Assembly (NCBI GenBank): GCA_031283155.1
Contig: JAITCI010000072.1
Location: 1 to 41,284, forward strand
Reading direction: 5' to 3'
DNA from: Spirochaetota bacterium
GTDB lineage: Bacteria; Spirochaetota; JAGLSM01; JAKPMW01
Length of the DNA: 41,284 bases
Shown here piece by piece: positions 9,997 through 18,630 of this stretch. The position numbers and the translations under genes were made by a program. Numbering within the stretch: the first letter of the stretch is position 1; every line of letters starts with the position of its first letter. The notes below the pieces were generated by a model, which was not told the origin of the DNA, did not search any database, and was given only the letters and a program-made list of their open reading frames with translations.

Positions 9997-11493
9997 TCAA
10001 AAACGCCAATGCATCATCACCTGCTGCCCCGGAGAACTGGTTATCGCATCGGGGAGCAGACCGGATTTCATACCGAGATCCTTATTTTCATACAGGAGGT
10101 AACGCACCAGAAAATACGCGCTCGCCCCAAAGCATCCCAGCGTCGCCCACTTAAAAACATTCGCTCCTTTATACCAGGCAAGCGAAGAGTCATAGGCTGC
10201 CTGCCAATTCGCGTCGCCGCTTTCATAATAGTGCCTGTACTGATTATCCTTCTCCTGGTAGTTGAAATAAGTGAAGGCATACCCGGCGAGCATCGCGCCG
10301 CCGGACCAGAAGGTGATATTCATCCACAGCCGCGCGCGTTCCGCTTTTTCATCTATTGTAAGTTCGCCCGGATAGCTTCTTTCCATTTTGAGCTTCATGG
10401 AATTTGTCACACCCGATTTAATCTCTATCTGCTGGTGCAGCGTGTGGTAGCCGGTTCTTTCGAGCGTGACGCGGTAGAGGCCCGCCCGCAGATTGGTAAG
10501 AGTGACCGGAGTGGTTCCGACCCTGAGCAAATCCAGAAGTATCGTTGCTCCGTCCGGATTCGATTCCACGGTATACGCGCCGTAATCAGAAAGAGTCCCG
10601 AGTGTTTCCTTAAAAACATATCTCTCGCCCGGTTGTATACTGATGGAAAACGTCCTTTGCCCGTAGCCGTCCTTGCGTAATTGTATCTCATGGTTGGTGG
10701 CGGCAAGCGCCTCAATCACGCAGGGCGTATACCCGACAAACTGCCTGTTGATATATACCAGAGCATTGGAAGGATCACTCTCCACCCGCAGGGCAGCCGT
10801 TGGCACTGCGGTCAATGCGCTGCGTATATGCGTCGCAAAATCCTTGATATCGAGAAGCAGCCGTTCCTCAAAGAAATCGCGGGTAAAATTTCCCAGAACA
10901 ATCCCGCGAACCGCGTTATACATACCCACTTTAAGGCGTATTTTTCCGTCAGGCAGCTGCTCAAAGCTCCCGAAAAGAATGGCGTGCCACTTCTGTTTTC
11001 TGGCCACCTCATCCAAAGTCTGATCATTCCGCGCCGCGAGTTCGGAGGAAAACAAGAGCCGCTTTCGCAGGCTCGCTTCCAGCTTTTTCTGACGAATGTC
11101 TTCTTCCTCATTTTTACGCTCGACAATCTCTCCCTTGAGCGTACGCGACGGAGCAAAAACGTCTGCGGAATAGGGCTGCACATTCTGCCAGCCCCTCTCC
11201 CAATTGATCTCTTCGTCTTCAAGCAGAATATCCTCGCGCATCACAAAGAGATCCACCATGAGCTTGAGTTCCTCCTTGAGGACAAGCGGAAGGGAAATGG
11301 AGAGATAATCCAGATTTGTGCTGGCGGAAATGTTTTCGAAAGCCAAAAGCCCGGCCACATAATTCTCGACAAACACAGGCGCTTTGTTTGTTTCTGCCTG
11401 CGGAGTGATGGACATGGCATATACCGCAATCTGCGTAAAAAACAGAACCGGAACCGCAAGAGAGAGAGCAAAAAACATTGACCGAATTTTCAT
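9997..11493 (-). CDS. exported PEGA-domain envelope protein
   Basis: A 498-residue protein with an N-terminal signal (about 1-26), a long helical and charged region, two PEGA domains (about 233-290 and 307-365; each begins with a VESDP/VESNP-type strand and has VGYTP or VGTTP), then two hydrophobic segments (about 392-410 and 446-468). PEGA domains are predicted surface beta folds of about 70 residues, and treponemes carry several such proteins. The likely place is the periplasmic face of the cytoplasmic membrane or the outer envelope. Its ATG overlaps the prfB stop (ATGA). No enzyme activity is suggested. Confidence 0.75.
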   Translation of the reverse strand: MKIRSMFFALSLAVPVLFFTQIAVYAMSITPQAETNKAPVFVENYVAGLLAFENISASTNLDYLSISLPLVLKEELKLMVDLFVMREDILLEDEEINWERGWQNVQPYSADVFAPSRTLKGEIVERKNEEEDIRQKKLEASLRKRLLFSSELAARNDQTLDEVARKQKWHAILFGSFEQLPDGKIRLKVGMYNAVRGIVLGNFTRDFFEERLLLDIKDFATHIRSALTAVPTAALRVESDPSNALVYINRQFVGYTPCVIEALAATNHEIQLRKDGYGQRTFSISIQPGERYVFKETLGTLSDYGAYTVESNPDGATILLDLLRVGTTPVTLTNLRAGLYRVTLERTGYHTLHQQIEIKSGVTNSMKLKMERSYPGELTIDEKAERARLWMNITFWSGGAMLAGYAFTYFNYQEKDNQYRHYYESGDANWQAAYDSSLAWYKGANVFKWATLGCFGASAYFLVRYLLYENKDLGMKSGLLPDAITSSPGQQVMMHWRF

Positions 11494-12602
11494 GGTGACA
11501 CCCTTCCTGAACTCTGGTTCCGCAGCCAGGAAAAAATAAAATCATCGATCTCGCCATCCATGATGGCGCGAATGTTGCCTGTCTCAAAATTAGTACGATG
11601 ATCCTTGATGAGGGTATAGGGTTCGAATACGTAAGATCGTATCTGATTTCCCCAGGCTATATCTGATTTATCCTGCGTTTTGGAATCAATATCCGCCTGC
11701 CTTTCCGCCTTCATGCGTTCGTAGAGCCGTGACTTGAGAATATTCATGGCCTGCTCTTTATTCTGGTACTGCGAACGCTCATTCTGGCAGGCGACCACAA
11801 TCCCTGTCGGCAAGTGCGTAATGCGCACCGCCGAACTTGTCTTATTGACGTGCTGCCCGCCGGCACCGGAAGAGCGATAGGTATCTATACGCAAATCGGA
11901 TGCGTTGATTTCAAGCTCAATTTCATCAGTGATTTCCGGCGTGGCATATACGGAAGCAAAGGATGTATGTCTTCTGTTCGCCGAATCGAAGGGTGACTTC
12001 CGCACCAGCCTGTGGATCCCCGTCTCCGCTTTTAAGTATCCATAAGCGTAATTTCCGCACACATATATGGTGACGCTCTTTATACCGGCCTCATCTCCGT
12101 CAACGGTATCCAGAATTCGCGCCTCAAGACCCGACCGTTCTGACCATCGCAGATACATCCGCAAAAGCATACTTACCCAGTCGCAGGCCTCGGTGCCGCC
12201 GGCACCCGCATGGATAACCAGATATGTATTTGCGCCGTCAAATTCGCCCTTGAAGAGATCCTCTATGTCCAGGGTCTCGTACTTCTTTTTGAGAGCGCCA
12301 TAGTGCGCAAGTATTTCACCCTCCAGAGAAGAATCCTCCTCGCTTTCGGCCAGGCGGGCAAGCGCGAGCGTATCCTCCGCCTGCCGGCGCAATTCCATCC
12401 AGGGCCGCACATGACGTTCCAGACGGGTAATCTCCTGTGCCAGCTTTGAGGCGCGCGAAGAATCGTTCCAGAGACCGGGATCCTCCAGCTCATGTTTAAG
12501 CTGCGCAATGCCATCATTTGTTGTTTCAATCTGCAGGGAAAACCAGCGATCAGCGATCAATTTTTTAAGTTCTTCAAGACCTGAAATCTGGTCGTAATAC
12601 AT
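11490..12602 (-). CDS. prfB: peptide chain release factor 2
   Basis: RF2, 370 residues, reads UGA and UAA stop codons. The SPF anticodon-like motif is at 203-205 (RKSPFDSANRRHTSF) and the catalytic GGQ at 248-250. The whole protein lies in one frame from the ATG at 12602: there is no in-frame TGA and no CTT-TGA frameshift site near codon 25, so the autoregulatory +1 frameshift found in E. coli is absent. The ribosome binding site is weak (AGGAT, about 13 bases upstream). It overlaps the PEGA gene by four bases and follows the bactofilin gene after a short gap. Confidence 0.94.
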   Translation of the reverse strand: MYYDQISGLEELKKLIADRWFSLQIETTNDGIAQLKHELEDPGLWNDSSRASKLAQEITRLERHVRPWMELRRQAEDTLALARLAESEEDSSLEGEILAHYGALKKKYETLDIEDLFKGEFDGANTYLVIHAGAGGTEACDWVSMLLRMYLRWSERSGLEARILDTVDGDEAGIKSVTIYVCGNYAYGYLKAETGIHRLVRKSPFDSANRRHTSFASVYATPEITDEIELEINASDLRIDTYRSSGAGGQHVNKTSSAVRITHLPTGIVVACQNERSQYQNKEQAMNILKSRLYERMKAERQADIDSKTQDKSDIAWGNQIRSYVFEPYTLIKDHRTNFETGNIRAIMDGEIDDFIFSWLRNQSSGRVSP

Positions 12603-12644
12603 ATAGAAAACACATCCTAGTTGACTTTATTACAGGCCTGGCAC

Positions 12645-13046
12645 CTAAGTGCGGGCGACTGTATTATGGGCTGCTTCAGATTTTCCGGATTCCTTGATCA
12701 TGTGGCATTTGCCATCGAAAACAACCCCATCGCAAATTTGCAGCTTGGCGGTGACAAGATCCCCAAAAAGGCGGGCGGTGGGGAGCAGCTCTGCGCGCTC
12801 ATGGGCTATAATATTTCCGCGAACCTGCCCTTCAAGGATCAAAATTTCCGCCTCAATATCCGCTTCAACCTCGGCACTTTCGCCAATATATAAAAACCCC
12901 GGGGTCTTGATACTCCCCTTGAACTTTCCGTTAATTTTGAGGGAATGTTCAAACCGCAGTTCGCCGGAAAACTCGGTAAACCGATCAAAGGTTGTATCCA
13001 CCAGATTATAATCGAAATGGACAAGCTGGGTCTCATGGTTTGCCAT
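12645..13046 (-). CDS. bactofilin
   Basis: A 133-residue bactofilin, a self-polymerising beta-helix cytoskeletal protein. In spirochaetes and other helical cells bactofilins help set cell shape and peptidoglycan patterning. The central domain (about 25-115) shows the repeating turn pattern INGKFKGSI, LYIGESAEVEADIEAE, LILEGQVRGNI, ELLPTARLFGDLVTAKL. Short non-helical tails flank it, as usual. The ATG at 13046 has GGGGAT a suitable distance away. It lies between the cyclase-tail gene and prfB, all on the minus strand. Confidence 0.88.
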   Translation of the reverse strand: MANHETQLVHFDYNLVDTTFDRFTEFSGELRFEHSLKINGKFKGSIKTPGFLYIGESAEVEADIEAEILILEGQVRGNIIAHERAELLPTARLFGDLVTAKLQICDGVVFDGKCHMIKESGKSEAAHNTVART

Positions 13047-13149
13047 ATGCCATCCCCGGTAAAGCCGCTTTTACAAAACCATCCCGCGCATTTAACCTCT
13101 AACATACTCAGCAGAGCCGGAATGACCAACAGCGAAAACATTGCAGCCG

Positions 13150-13431
13150 CTATTTTGTCGTCATCGTAAAAACGCCATCCCAATCCTGAGGCGGAGGCGT
13201 ATTCAGATAGGCTGTGCATCGCTCAATATACAGACAGGCAGGTCCATCCTCCGGATCGATATTCCGCGCTTCCCGGAAAAACCGCAATGCGTCCTGAAAA
13301 TCCTGCCGTTTATACCGCTCAAGACCCTGCGCATATACATCCAGGAGGTTTCTTTTTGCCTGAGTCAACATATCCCTCTCCAAAAAATATGCGGCAACTC
13401 CGGCAAATGACCCAGCCGTATCTTTTAACAT
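13150..13431 (-). CDS. small TPR-like protein resembling an adenylate cyclase C-terminal tail
   Basis: A 93-residue protein. Residues about 35-70 (YAQGLERYKRQDFQDALRFF) form a TPR-like helix pair. The end, with DPEDGPACLYIERC then PPPQDWDGVFTMTTK, closely resembles the tail found at the C-terminus of spirochaete and other class III adenylate cyclases. No cyclase catalytic domain precedes it. The ATG has GGAG at a good distance, so it looks like an expressed gene rather than debris. An extended -10 element (TGCTATAAA, near 13471-13479) lies about 40 bases upstream. It may be a cyclase remnant or a stand-alone module. Confidence 0.6.
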   Translation of the reverse strand: MLKDTAGSFAGVAAYFLERDMLTQAKRNLLDVYAQGLERYKRQDFQDALRFFREARNIDPEDGPACLYIERCTAYLNTPPPQDWDGVFTMTTK

Positions 13432-13470
13432 AGCACTCTCCGGGGCAAAATGCCAAGGCTTTCGGCGTCA

Positions 13471-13479
13471 TTTATAGCA
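13471..13479 (-). promoter_or_regulatory. possible extended -10 promoter
   Basis: Minus-strand TGCTATAAA (extended -10 type) about 40 bases before the small TPR-like gene. No matching -35 is evident. Confidence 0.35.
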
Positions 13480-13554
13480 GTAAAGGATTTTCGCGCGATT
13501 TTCGGTTAAAATGGGGCTGTTTGGATTATTTTACCGGATTTTTTACGGATATTG

Positions 13555-13581
13555 AAAAAATTCCTCTTTGCACACCGATAA
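13555..13581 (+). promoter_or_regulatory. candidate sigma-28 (FliA) promoter for the pentapeptide gene
   Basis: ACCGATAA (13574-13581) matches the sigma-28 -10 consensus GCCGATAA at seven of eight positions; AAAA lies 15 bases upstream (consensus TAAA). The same octamer lies ahead of the FapA-like gene. The region 13582-13607 also holds a direct repeat of ATATGGTACT. Nothing else was recognised in 13480-13696. Confidence 0.35.
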
Positions 13582-13696
13582 TTCCATAATATGGTACTAT
13601 ATGGTACTAAGTGCAGTATATCTTATGCGCCTTGAGGAAATGCCGAGCATGAGAAATCATCGCCCATAAGAAATCATAAAAACCCGAGGAGAAGCC

Positions 13697-14746
13697 ATGA
13701 AGCGCCTTCCCAATATCATTATATGCGTCGTTATTCTCGCCCTGGGTGCGATTTCGTTTGCATCCGCATTCGAAGAGACGCATCTTGACAGGCTTAAACA
13801 GGGGGTGGATTCCTGGAATTACTGGCGAAAGGCCACGAACAATACCTATGTGGATCTCTCCCATGCTGTCCTTACAAATATGGACTTCTGGAGGATCGAG
13901 CTTTCCAATGTGGATTTCAGTTATGCCGCTCTTGCCGGGACAAAAATCCGCTATTCCAGCCTCATCAAATCGCGCATGATCGAAGCGAATCTCCAGGAGT
14001 GCGATTTTGAGGGTTCTTCGCTCGCGCAATCTGATTTTCGCCGGGCGCAACTGGGGCGTACTGTTTTTAATGGCACCCGGCTCCAAAAAAGCGATTTTAT
14101 GCAGGCGGATTTATCCGGCGCGCGCATTGAAAAAGCGGATCTCAAAGAAAGCGACCTGCAGTTTTCCGTAATGAGCAATACCTCTTTTGCGGGAAGCGAC
14201 CTTACGCTTGCGAAGCTCATGGGCGCGAAGGCAAACAGCGGTTCTTTTGAAAACGCTAAAATGCTCTCCGCAGAAGTCAATTTTGTTCAATTCACCAACG
14301 TCAATCTCCGCTATGCCGATCTTAGCCAGGCTGATCTTGGCGGCTCAGAATTTAACTCCTGCGATCTTCGCTATTCAAAACTCCATTCTGCAAATCTGAC
14401 CCAGGTGCGCTTCACAAACTCAAAAATGCCCGACGCAAACGCTTCTGAGTGTCAGGCTGCTTATGCTGTATTCGCCAACTGCGATCTGATGGGTGCCAAT
14501 TTTGAACAGTGCAATTTCAACCAAACCAGCTTCAAGGGCAGCGATCTGACGCGAGCCAATTTTTCCCGCTGCAATCTTCGTTTCGCCAATCTTGAGGGCG
14601 TACTTCTGCGCGATACCAATTTTTCCGACACTGATCTCTCCGGCGCGCGCATTGATTTGCATTGGAAGGGCTATCTCTCGCAGCAGAGGATAACAGGATT
14701 GATTACTGTTCATTGGACCACCCCTGACGAAAATAAAAAGGACTAG
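13697..14746 (+). CDS. exported pentapeptide-repeat protein
   Basis: A 349-residue protein with a signal peptide (MKRLPNIIICVVILALGAIS, cleaved near FASA). From about residue 50 to 325 it is built of pentapeptide repeats of the A(D/N)LxX type, for example ADLSGA, ADLKES, ADLSQA, ANFEQC, ANFSRC and ANLEGV. These fold as a right-handed square beta helix of about 13 coils. Most pentapeptide proteins are cytoplasmic; export to the periplasm is less common. Function is unknown. The ATG has GAGGAG at a good distance. The ATP-grasp gene follows 18 bases later. Confidence 0.85.
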   Translation: MKRLPNIIICVVILALGAISFASAFEETHLDRLKQGVDSWNYWRKATNNTYVDLSHAVLTNMDFWRIELSNVDFSYAALAGTKIRYSSLIKSRMIEANLQECDFEGSSLAQSDFRRAQLGRTVFNGTRLQKSDFMQADLSGARIEKADLKESDLQFSVMSNTSFAGSDLTLAKLMGAKANSGSFENAKMLSAEVNFVQFTNVNLRYADLSQADLGGSEFNSCDLRYSKLHSANLTQVRFTNSKMPDANASECQAAYAVFANCDLMGANFEQCNFNQTSFKGSDLTRANFSRCNLRFANLEGVLLRDTNFSDTDLSGARIDLHWKGYLSQQRITGLITVHWTTPDENKKD

Positions 14747-14764
14747 CCGCACCAGGGGAAAAGG

Positions 14765-15976
14765 ATGCAAGAGCGAGAGAGGAAAACCATCCTCATCATC
14801 GGTGCCGGGCGTCTGCAGCTTCCTGCCATCAAAAAAGCAAAGGAAATGGGTCTTTTCGTTATAGCGACCGACTATAACGAAAAGGCGCCCGGGCTTCTTT
14901 TGGCGGATGATCGGATCATCATGAGTACCCGCGATATCGATGGTTCCGCGCGCGTAGCAAAGCAATACCATCATGCGGTACGCAAAATACATGGCGTACT
15001 CACGGTGGGAACCGACGCATCCATGACCGTGGCTGCGGTAGCGAATGCCTTACGTCTGCCCGGTATCCGGTTCAGCAATGCCGAGGCCGCCTCCAACAAG
15101 CTCAAGATGCGCGCGCGGCTGCATACCGAGGGCGTCCCCTGTCCCGATTACGGCGAATGCTGGGTACTTGAAGACGCGCTTGGACATTTCAAGCGCATGG
15201 GCAGGGTTCCCGTAGTCCTGAAGCCAGGCAATAATATGGGCGCGCGCGGGGTCTCGCAGGCTCTCGACGCAGACGGCGTCAGGCGCGCCTTCGCCTTCGC
15301 CAAGGAAGCATCCCCCACCGGCGAGGTCATTATCGAAGAATATATGTCCGGCCCGGAACTCTCGATTGACGCGCTGATCTACAAAAACGCGATCCATATA
15401 TGCGGCGTCGCCGACAGGCTCATCACCGCGCCGCCATTTTTTGTAGAGACCGGACACATCATGCCCTCCGCGCTCGCCCCCGCGCAGCTTGAGGACGCTG
15501 TAAACGTATTTTGCAGAGGAATCCGCGCCCTCGGGCTGGACGTCGGCGCAGCCAAAGGGGATATTAAGGTGACGCCTAGGGGCGCGATGGTGGGCGAAAT
15601 CGCCGCCCGTCTTTCCGGCGGATTTATGTCCGCCTATACCTACCCCTATTCGAGCGGCGTGGATCTGAACGCCAACGCCATACGCATCGCTTTGGGCGCG
15701 GCGCCGCGCGGCCTGAAAGAAAAGCTCCATCGCGTATCCATGGAGGCGGCCATTATCCCCCGACCGGGAGTGATTAAGAGCATCCGGGGGTTGGAGGACG
15801 CGCTCGCGATCCCCGGGGTGCGGCATATATTCATGAATGTGGATATAGGCGACCGGGTGACACGCCCGCGAAGCAATGTGGAAAAGGCCGGGCATATTAT
15901 CGCTGTTGCGGACACGCGGGAAGAGGTACTCAAAATAATCGCAAAAGCGCAGGCCGCTATCTCTATAAAAACCTAG
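14765..15976 (+). CDS. ATP-grasp family ligase of unknown substrate
   Basis: A 403-residue ATP-grasp enzyme, related to carbamoyl-phosphate synthase, PurK/PurD and L-amino-acid ligases. The N-terminal Rossmann-like part opens with ILIIGAGRLQLPAI. The ATP-grasp core (about 110-300) shows VVLKPGNNMGARGVSQ, IIEEYMSGPELSIDAL and GAAKGDIKVTPRGAMVGEIAARLSGG (metal-binding E and R). The C-terminal subdomain resembles that of biotin carboxylase-like ligases. The substrate cannot be deduced. Similar stand-alone proteins occur in treponemes. It follows the pentapeptide gene by 18 bases, a probable two-gene operon. Confidence 0.72.
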   Translation: MQERERKTILIIGAGRLQLPAIKKAKEMGLFVIATDYNEKAPGLLLADDRIIMSTRDIDGSARVAKQYHHAVRKIHGVLTVGTDASMTVAAVANALRLPGIRFSNAEAASNKLKMRARLHTEGVPCPDYGECWVLEDALGHFKRMGRVPVVLKPGNNMGARGVSQALDADGVRRAFAFAKEASPTGEVIIEEYMSGPELSIDALIYKNAIHICGVADRLITAPPFFVETGHIMPSALAPAQLEDAVNVFCRGIRALGLDVGAAKGDIKVTPRGAMVGEIAARLSGGFMSAYTYPYSSGVDLNANAIRIALGAAPRGLKEKLHRVSMEAAIIPRPGVIKSIRGLEDALAIPGVRHIFMNVDIGDRVTRPRSNVEKAGHIIAVADTREEVLKIIAKAQAAISIKT

Positions 15977-15985
15977 CCCTCGCAG

Positions 15986-16029
15986 GAGCGTACATCCTTG
16001 TACGCGCTCGGAGCAGAACATCGTGTTCT
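15986..16029 (-). repeat. two mini hairpins, one matching the CsrA SELEX consensus
   Basis: On the minus strand the hairpin at 15986-16009 reads GTACAAGGATGTAC at its top; bases 15992-16003 match RUACARGGAUGU at all 12 positions, with ACA/TGT as stem and AGGA as loop. A second hairpin, AGAACA-CGA-TGTTCT (16015-16029), overlaps the stop codon of the lipoprotein gene. On that strand they form its 3' untranslated region. Confidence 0.6.
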
Positions 16030-16555
16030 AGTCTCCGCCGATACCAAAGCCATTTTTCGCGTGGACAATCAAATTGGCCTTTGCGACGCGATAGAGCATC
16101 GAGCAGCGCCCCGAATCTTCGGTATAGGTGTTTGTGTATACAAAGCCGCCGATGGAGAAAAGCTCAAAATACCCATCCGCGCGCTGTCCGCCCTGCGCAA
16201 GCTCCGGGCTATAGGCCGTATCGTAGCGCTCGAAGCTCAGGCGTCCGCCGACGCGCGTGACCACAGCCTGATATTTTTCCGCGTTATCGGTCTGGAGTTC
16301 GGATAACAGATAATCAATGACCCGCATCCGCGAGCGAATCAGGGCGGCGTGATAACTTTGCGTTTGCCGCTGCTGCAGACTGAGCCTGGGATCCTTAGGG
16401 GCATAGCCCACGGAGCTGACCTGCAGGAGATCCTTGTTCAGAAAACCCTCGGCGTCCGGCTTTGGGTTTTTTACGATTTTAAAGCTGTCATTGCCGCAGG
16501 AAGCAAAGAACAGAAAGCACAGGCAGAGAAACGCAATATGGCGCATACAAGTCAT
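16028..16555 (-). CDS. lipoprotein of unknown function
   Basis: A 175-residue predicted lipoprotein. The signal MTCMRHIAFLCLCFLFFASC ends in the lipobox FASC, with mature CGNDSFKIVKNP. The rest has a helical stretch (RQTQSYHAALIRSRMRVIDYLLSEL) and a beta-rich half (RVGGRLSFERYDTAYS... FVYTNTYTEDSGRC), a layout recalling LPP20-like lipoproteins but not diagnostic. The ATG at 16555 has GAGG six bases away; the ATG at 16546 is possible. It converges with the ATP-grasp gene, with two hairpins between them. Confidence 0.62.
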   Translation of the reverse strand: MTCMRHIAFLCLCFLFFASCGNDSFKIVKNPKPDAEGFLNKDLLQVSSVGYAPKDPRLSLQQRQTQSYHAALIRSRMRVIDYLLSELQTDNAEKYQAVVTRVGGRLSFERYDTAYSPELAQGGQRADGYFELFSIGGFVYTNTYTEDSGRCSMLYRVAKANLIVHAKNGFGIGGD

Positions 16556-16649
16556 GCAGGCCTCATAACGAAAAACAAAGGTTGTTTACGGCAGAAACCC
16601 GATCCCATATTGCTCCTCCGGTACATACTTCCCGCAGCAATTCCAAACC

Positions 16650-18362
16650 TTACCTTGCCTTTTTGACCGCGGCAACCCTCTTCATCGCCGCTTTGAGTAC
16701 TTCCGCCGCCGCCTCCTCGCCATGCTCCGCAAAGGGTATTTTGCTCTCCTTGGTATAGGAGAAAGCGAGCATAATCAGCGCCAGCACGATATAGGCGATG
16801 GCGAACTGATAGGGTATGTTGTGGAACGGCGCATCGAGATTCCAGGGCAGATAGATACCGCCCTCGGGTTTTGCGGAGTGCACAAAACCAAAAAAGGAGA
16901 GTCCGGCCAGGGAAAGGAAACAGAGCGCCGCCTGCTGCAGCTTGCGGTCGATCATCTTGATGATCGCCGTACCCCAGAGCATCGCGCTGATGATAAAGCC
17001 GTTCCCGAGGGAAAGCACAACCAGCACCTCCGGGAGGTGGTGCGCTTCCTGCACCGAAGACATGGCCTGACGCGCCGCCTCTTTAATGGCTTCCCCGCTG
17101 GTTAATTTGGTCATCACCATATTGGAGATGGTCGGGAGACATGCAAAGGCGATAGCCGGGATATAGCGCGTTCCGCCCGCCTTGAATGCCTGGCCGATGA
17201 TCTCAAGCGCCACAAAAATCAGCACCGGCGCGAGCGCCTGTTTCGGAATGAGTTCGACGATAAAGGTAATCGCCCCCAGCATCCCGCCGAGACCCACAAA
17301 AAGCCCGACCAGGAGTACATAGCCCACGCGGCTTCCCATGGCCTTATAGGCGGGCTGCCCGATGTAGGGCGTGGTTTGCACCACCCCGCCGCAGATACCG
17401 GACAGGAAGGCCGCCGCGGCGTCAACCAGGAGGACATTGCGCGTACTGAAATCATCCCCGGCGGCGCGCGCGCTCGCGGTGACATTAATGCCTCCGACGG
17501 AGGTCAGGAGGGCAAACGGCAGAGCTATCGGCAGATAATTCACCGCCTCGGCCATACCGGCAATAAAACCGCCGCTCGGCAGCGGAAGACCCGGCTGCAG
17601 CGCGATGACGGGCGCTTTGAATTCCACCCCCAGGAGGCCAAGCGGCCCGAGTATATAGTAGAGTACAGCGCCCGAGAGTACGGCCATAAAAACACCGGGC
17701 AGATTTTTGGGGAGCTGCGTCCGCGCGATCATGGTATAAAAAACAATCCCGAGCGAAACCGCGCCAATCACCGGTATCCCAAAAACCTCAACCAGGGGGA
17801 TAAAACCCAAAAGCGCGAAACCGATACCCGCGAGGGAACCGAGGAGCGCGGCCTGCGGGATGATCTTTTGGATATAGGGGCCGACAAAGGCAAGCGCGGT
17901 TTTGAAAATGCCGATGCAAACCATGGTGGCCATGCCCACATACCAGGCCGCTTCGGTCGCGAGCCGCGTGATTTCCTCCGCCCGCTCCGCAAGCTCCTCA
18001 GGTTCCAGCCCGGCCTGAAGCGCTGACTTATGCAGCGCAAACGCGGGAATCAGCACCGCGAGAGCCAGACCAATGGTCGAAGGCGTGTCGAGTCCAAGCG
18101 GCATGGAGGTGACATTCGGGTTGCCGGTTTTTTTGGCGAGGCGCAGCCCCATCCAGAAGTACATCAGGTCGCCGAACAGCACGCCGAGCGCGGTACCCGG
18201 AAAAATCCGCGTGAATACGAGTTCCTTGTCAAACCCTGCCCCCAGAAGCAGGGCGGAGAGGATCGCCAGCATAGCCACGTTGTCAAACGCGAGCCCAAAG
18301 AAGCCATTGATATCGCCGGGTACGAGCCAGCGTATTTTTTGCTGCTGCTGCACTGCCTCCAT
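16650..18362 (-). CDS. NCS2-type (xanthine/uracil or AzgA-like) permease
   Basis: A 570-residue integral membrane protein with about 12-14 predicted transmembrane segments, in the nucleobase:cation symporter-2 / AzgA superfamily. The N-terminal stretch WLVPGDINGFFGLAFDN and the central SVGGINVTASARAAGDDF with GICGGVVQTTPYIGQPAY correspond to the substrate-binding helices of that group. The soluble C-terminus is Lys/Ala-rich. Substrate is unknown; a purine, pyrimidine or xanthine is most likely. The ATG at 18362 is preferred over the one at 18407 because GGAG lies seven bases upstream. It is divergent from the thiamine operon but not itself behind the riboswitch, so a thiamine-precursor role is only a possibility. 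Confidence 0.7.
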   Translation of the reverse strand: MEAVQQQQKIRWLVPGDINGFFGLAFDNVAMLAILSALLLGAGFDKELVFTRIFPGTALGVLFGDLMYFWMGLRLAKKTGNPNVTSMPLGLDTPSTIGLALAVLIPAFALHKSALQAGLEPEELAERAEEITRLATEAAWYVGMATMVCIGIFKTALAFVGPYIQKIIPQAALLGSLAGIGFALLGFIPLVEVFGIPVIGAVSLGIVFYTMIARTQLPKNLPGVFMAVLSGAVLYYILGPLGLLGVEFKAPVIALQPGLPLPSGGFIAGMAEAVNYLPIALPFALLTSVGGINVTASARAAGDDFSTRNVLLVDAAAAFLSGICGGVVQTTPYIGQPAYKAMGSRVGYVLLVGLFVGLGGMLGAITFIVELIPKQALAPVLIFVALEIIGQAFKAGGTRYIPAIAFACLPTISNMVMTKLTSGEAIKEAARQAMSSVQEAHHLPEVLVVLSLGNGFIISAMLWGTAIIKMIDRKLQQAALCFLSLAGLSFFGFVHSAKPEGGIYLPWNLDAPFHNIPYQFAIAYIVLALIMLAFSYTKESKIPFAEHGEEAAAEVLKAAMKRVAAVKKAR

Positions 18363-18414
18363 AGTGTCGCTCCATTTTTTTGTTTCGCGCGGACTGCGCT
18401 TTTGCATCCTACCA

Positions 18415-18432
18415 TATCTCTAAGGAGAGATA
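18415..18432. other. perfect 7-bp hairpin TATCTCT-AAGG-AGAGATA
   Basis: A perfect stem with an AAGG loop in the region upstream of the permease. The same bases provide an AAGGAGAG Shine-Dalgarno for the short plus-strand frame that starts at 18437. Confidence 0.4.
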
Positions 18433-18436
18433 CAAG

Positions 18437-18547
18437 ATGAAATTCTATCGTATTTGGCGCGCCGTTCGCGGTGACTGCTCATGCGTTTTATTATTATGGG
18501 TACTGCGCCCAGCATTGAGCGGGGCTTGCAAAGCTGTATCGACGTGA
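18437..18547 (+). CDS. possible 36-residue small protein or leader peptide
   Basis: A short frame (MKFYRIWRAVRGDCSCVLLL and 16 more residues) with AAGGAGAG nine bases before the ATG and a TGA stop. It lies 84 bases before the TPP riboswitch. It is cationic and Cys-containing and has no recognised family. It is supported only by the ribosome binding site and may be chance. The remainder of 18363-18630 shows an imperfect GCGGGGCT/AGCCCTGC dyad and no clear promoter for thiD. Confidence 0.25.
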   Translation: MKFYRIWRAVRGDCSCVLLLWVLRPALSGACKAVST

Positions 18548-18630
18548 GCCCTGCTTGCGTGGGTTTACGACGCTGTCATCCGTGAAATCCCTTGCCTTGC
18601 GCCGCGTCGCTTTCTATCTTTGCCCCATTC

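Noticed and set aside
12520-12602. Programmed +1 frameshift in prfB
   Set aside because: The frame is continuous through the first 30 codons, with no in-frame TGA and no CTT-TGA slip site.
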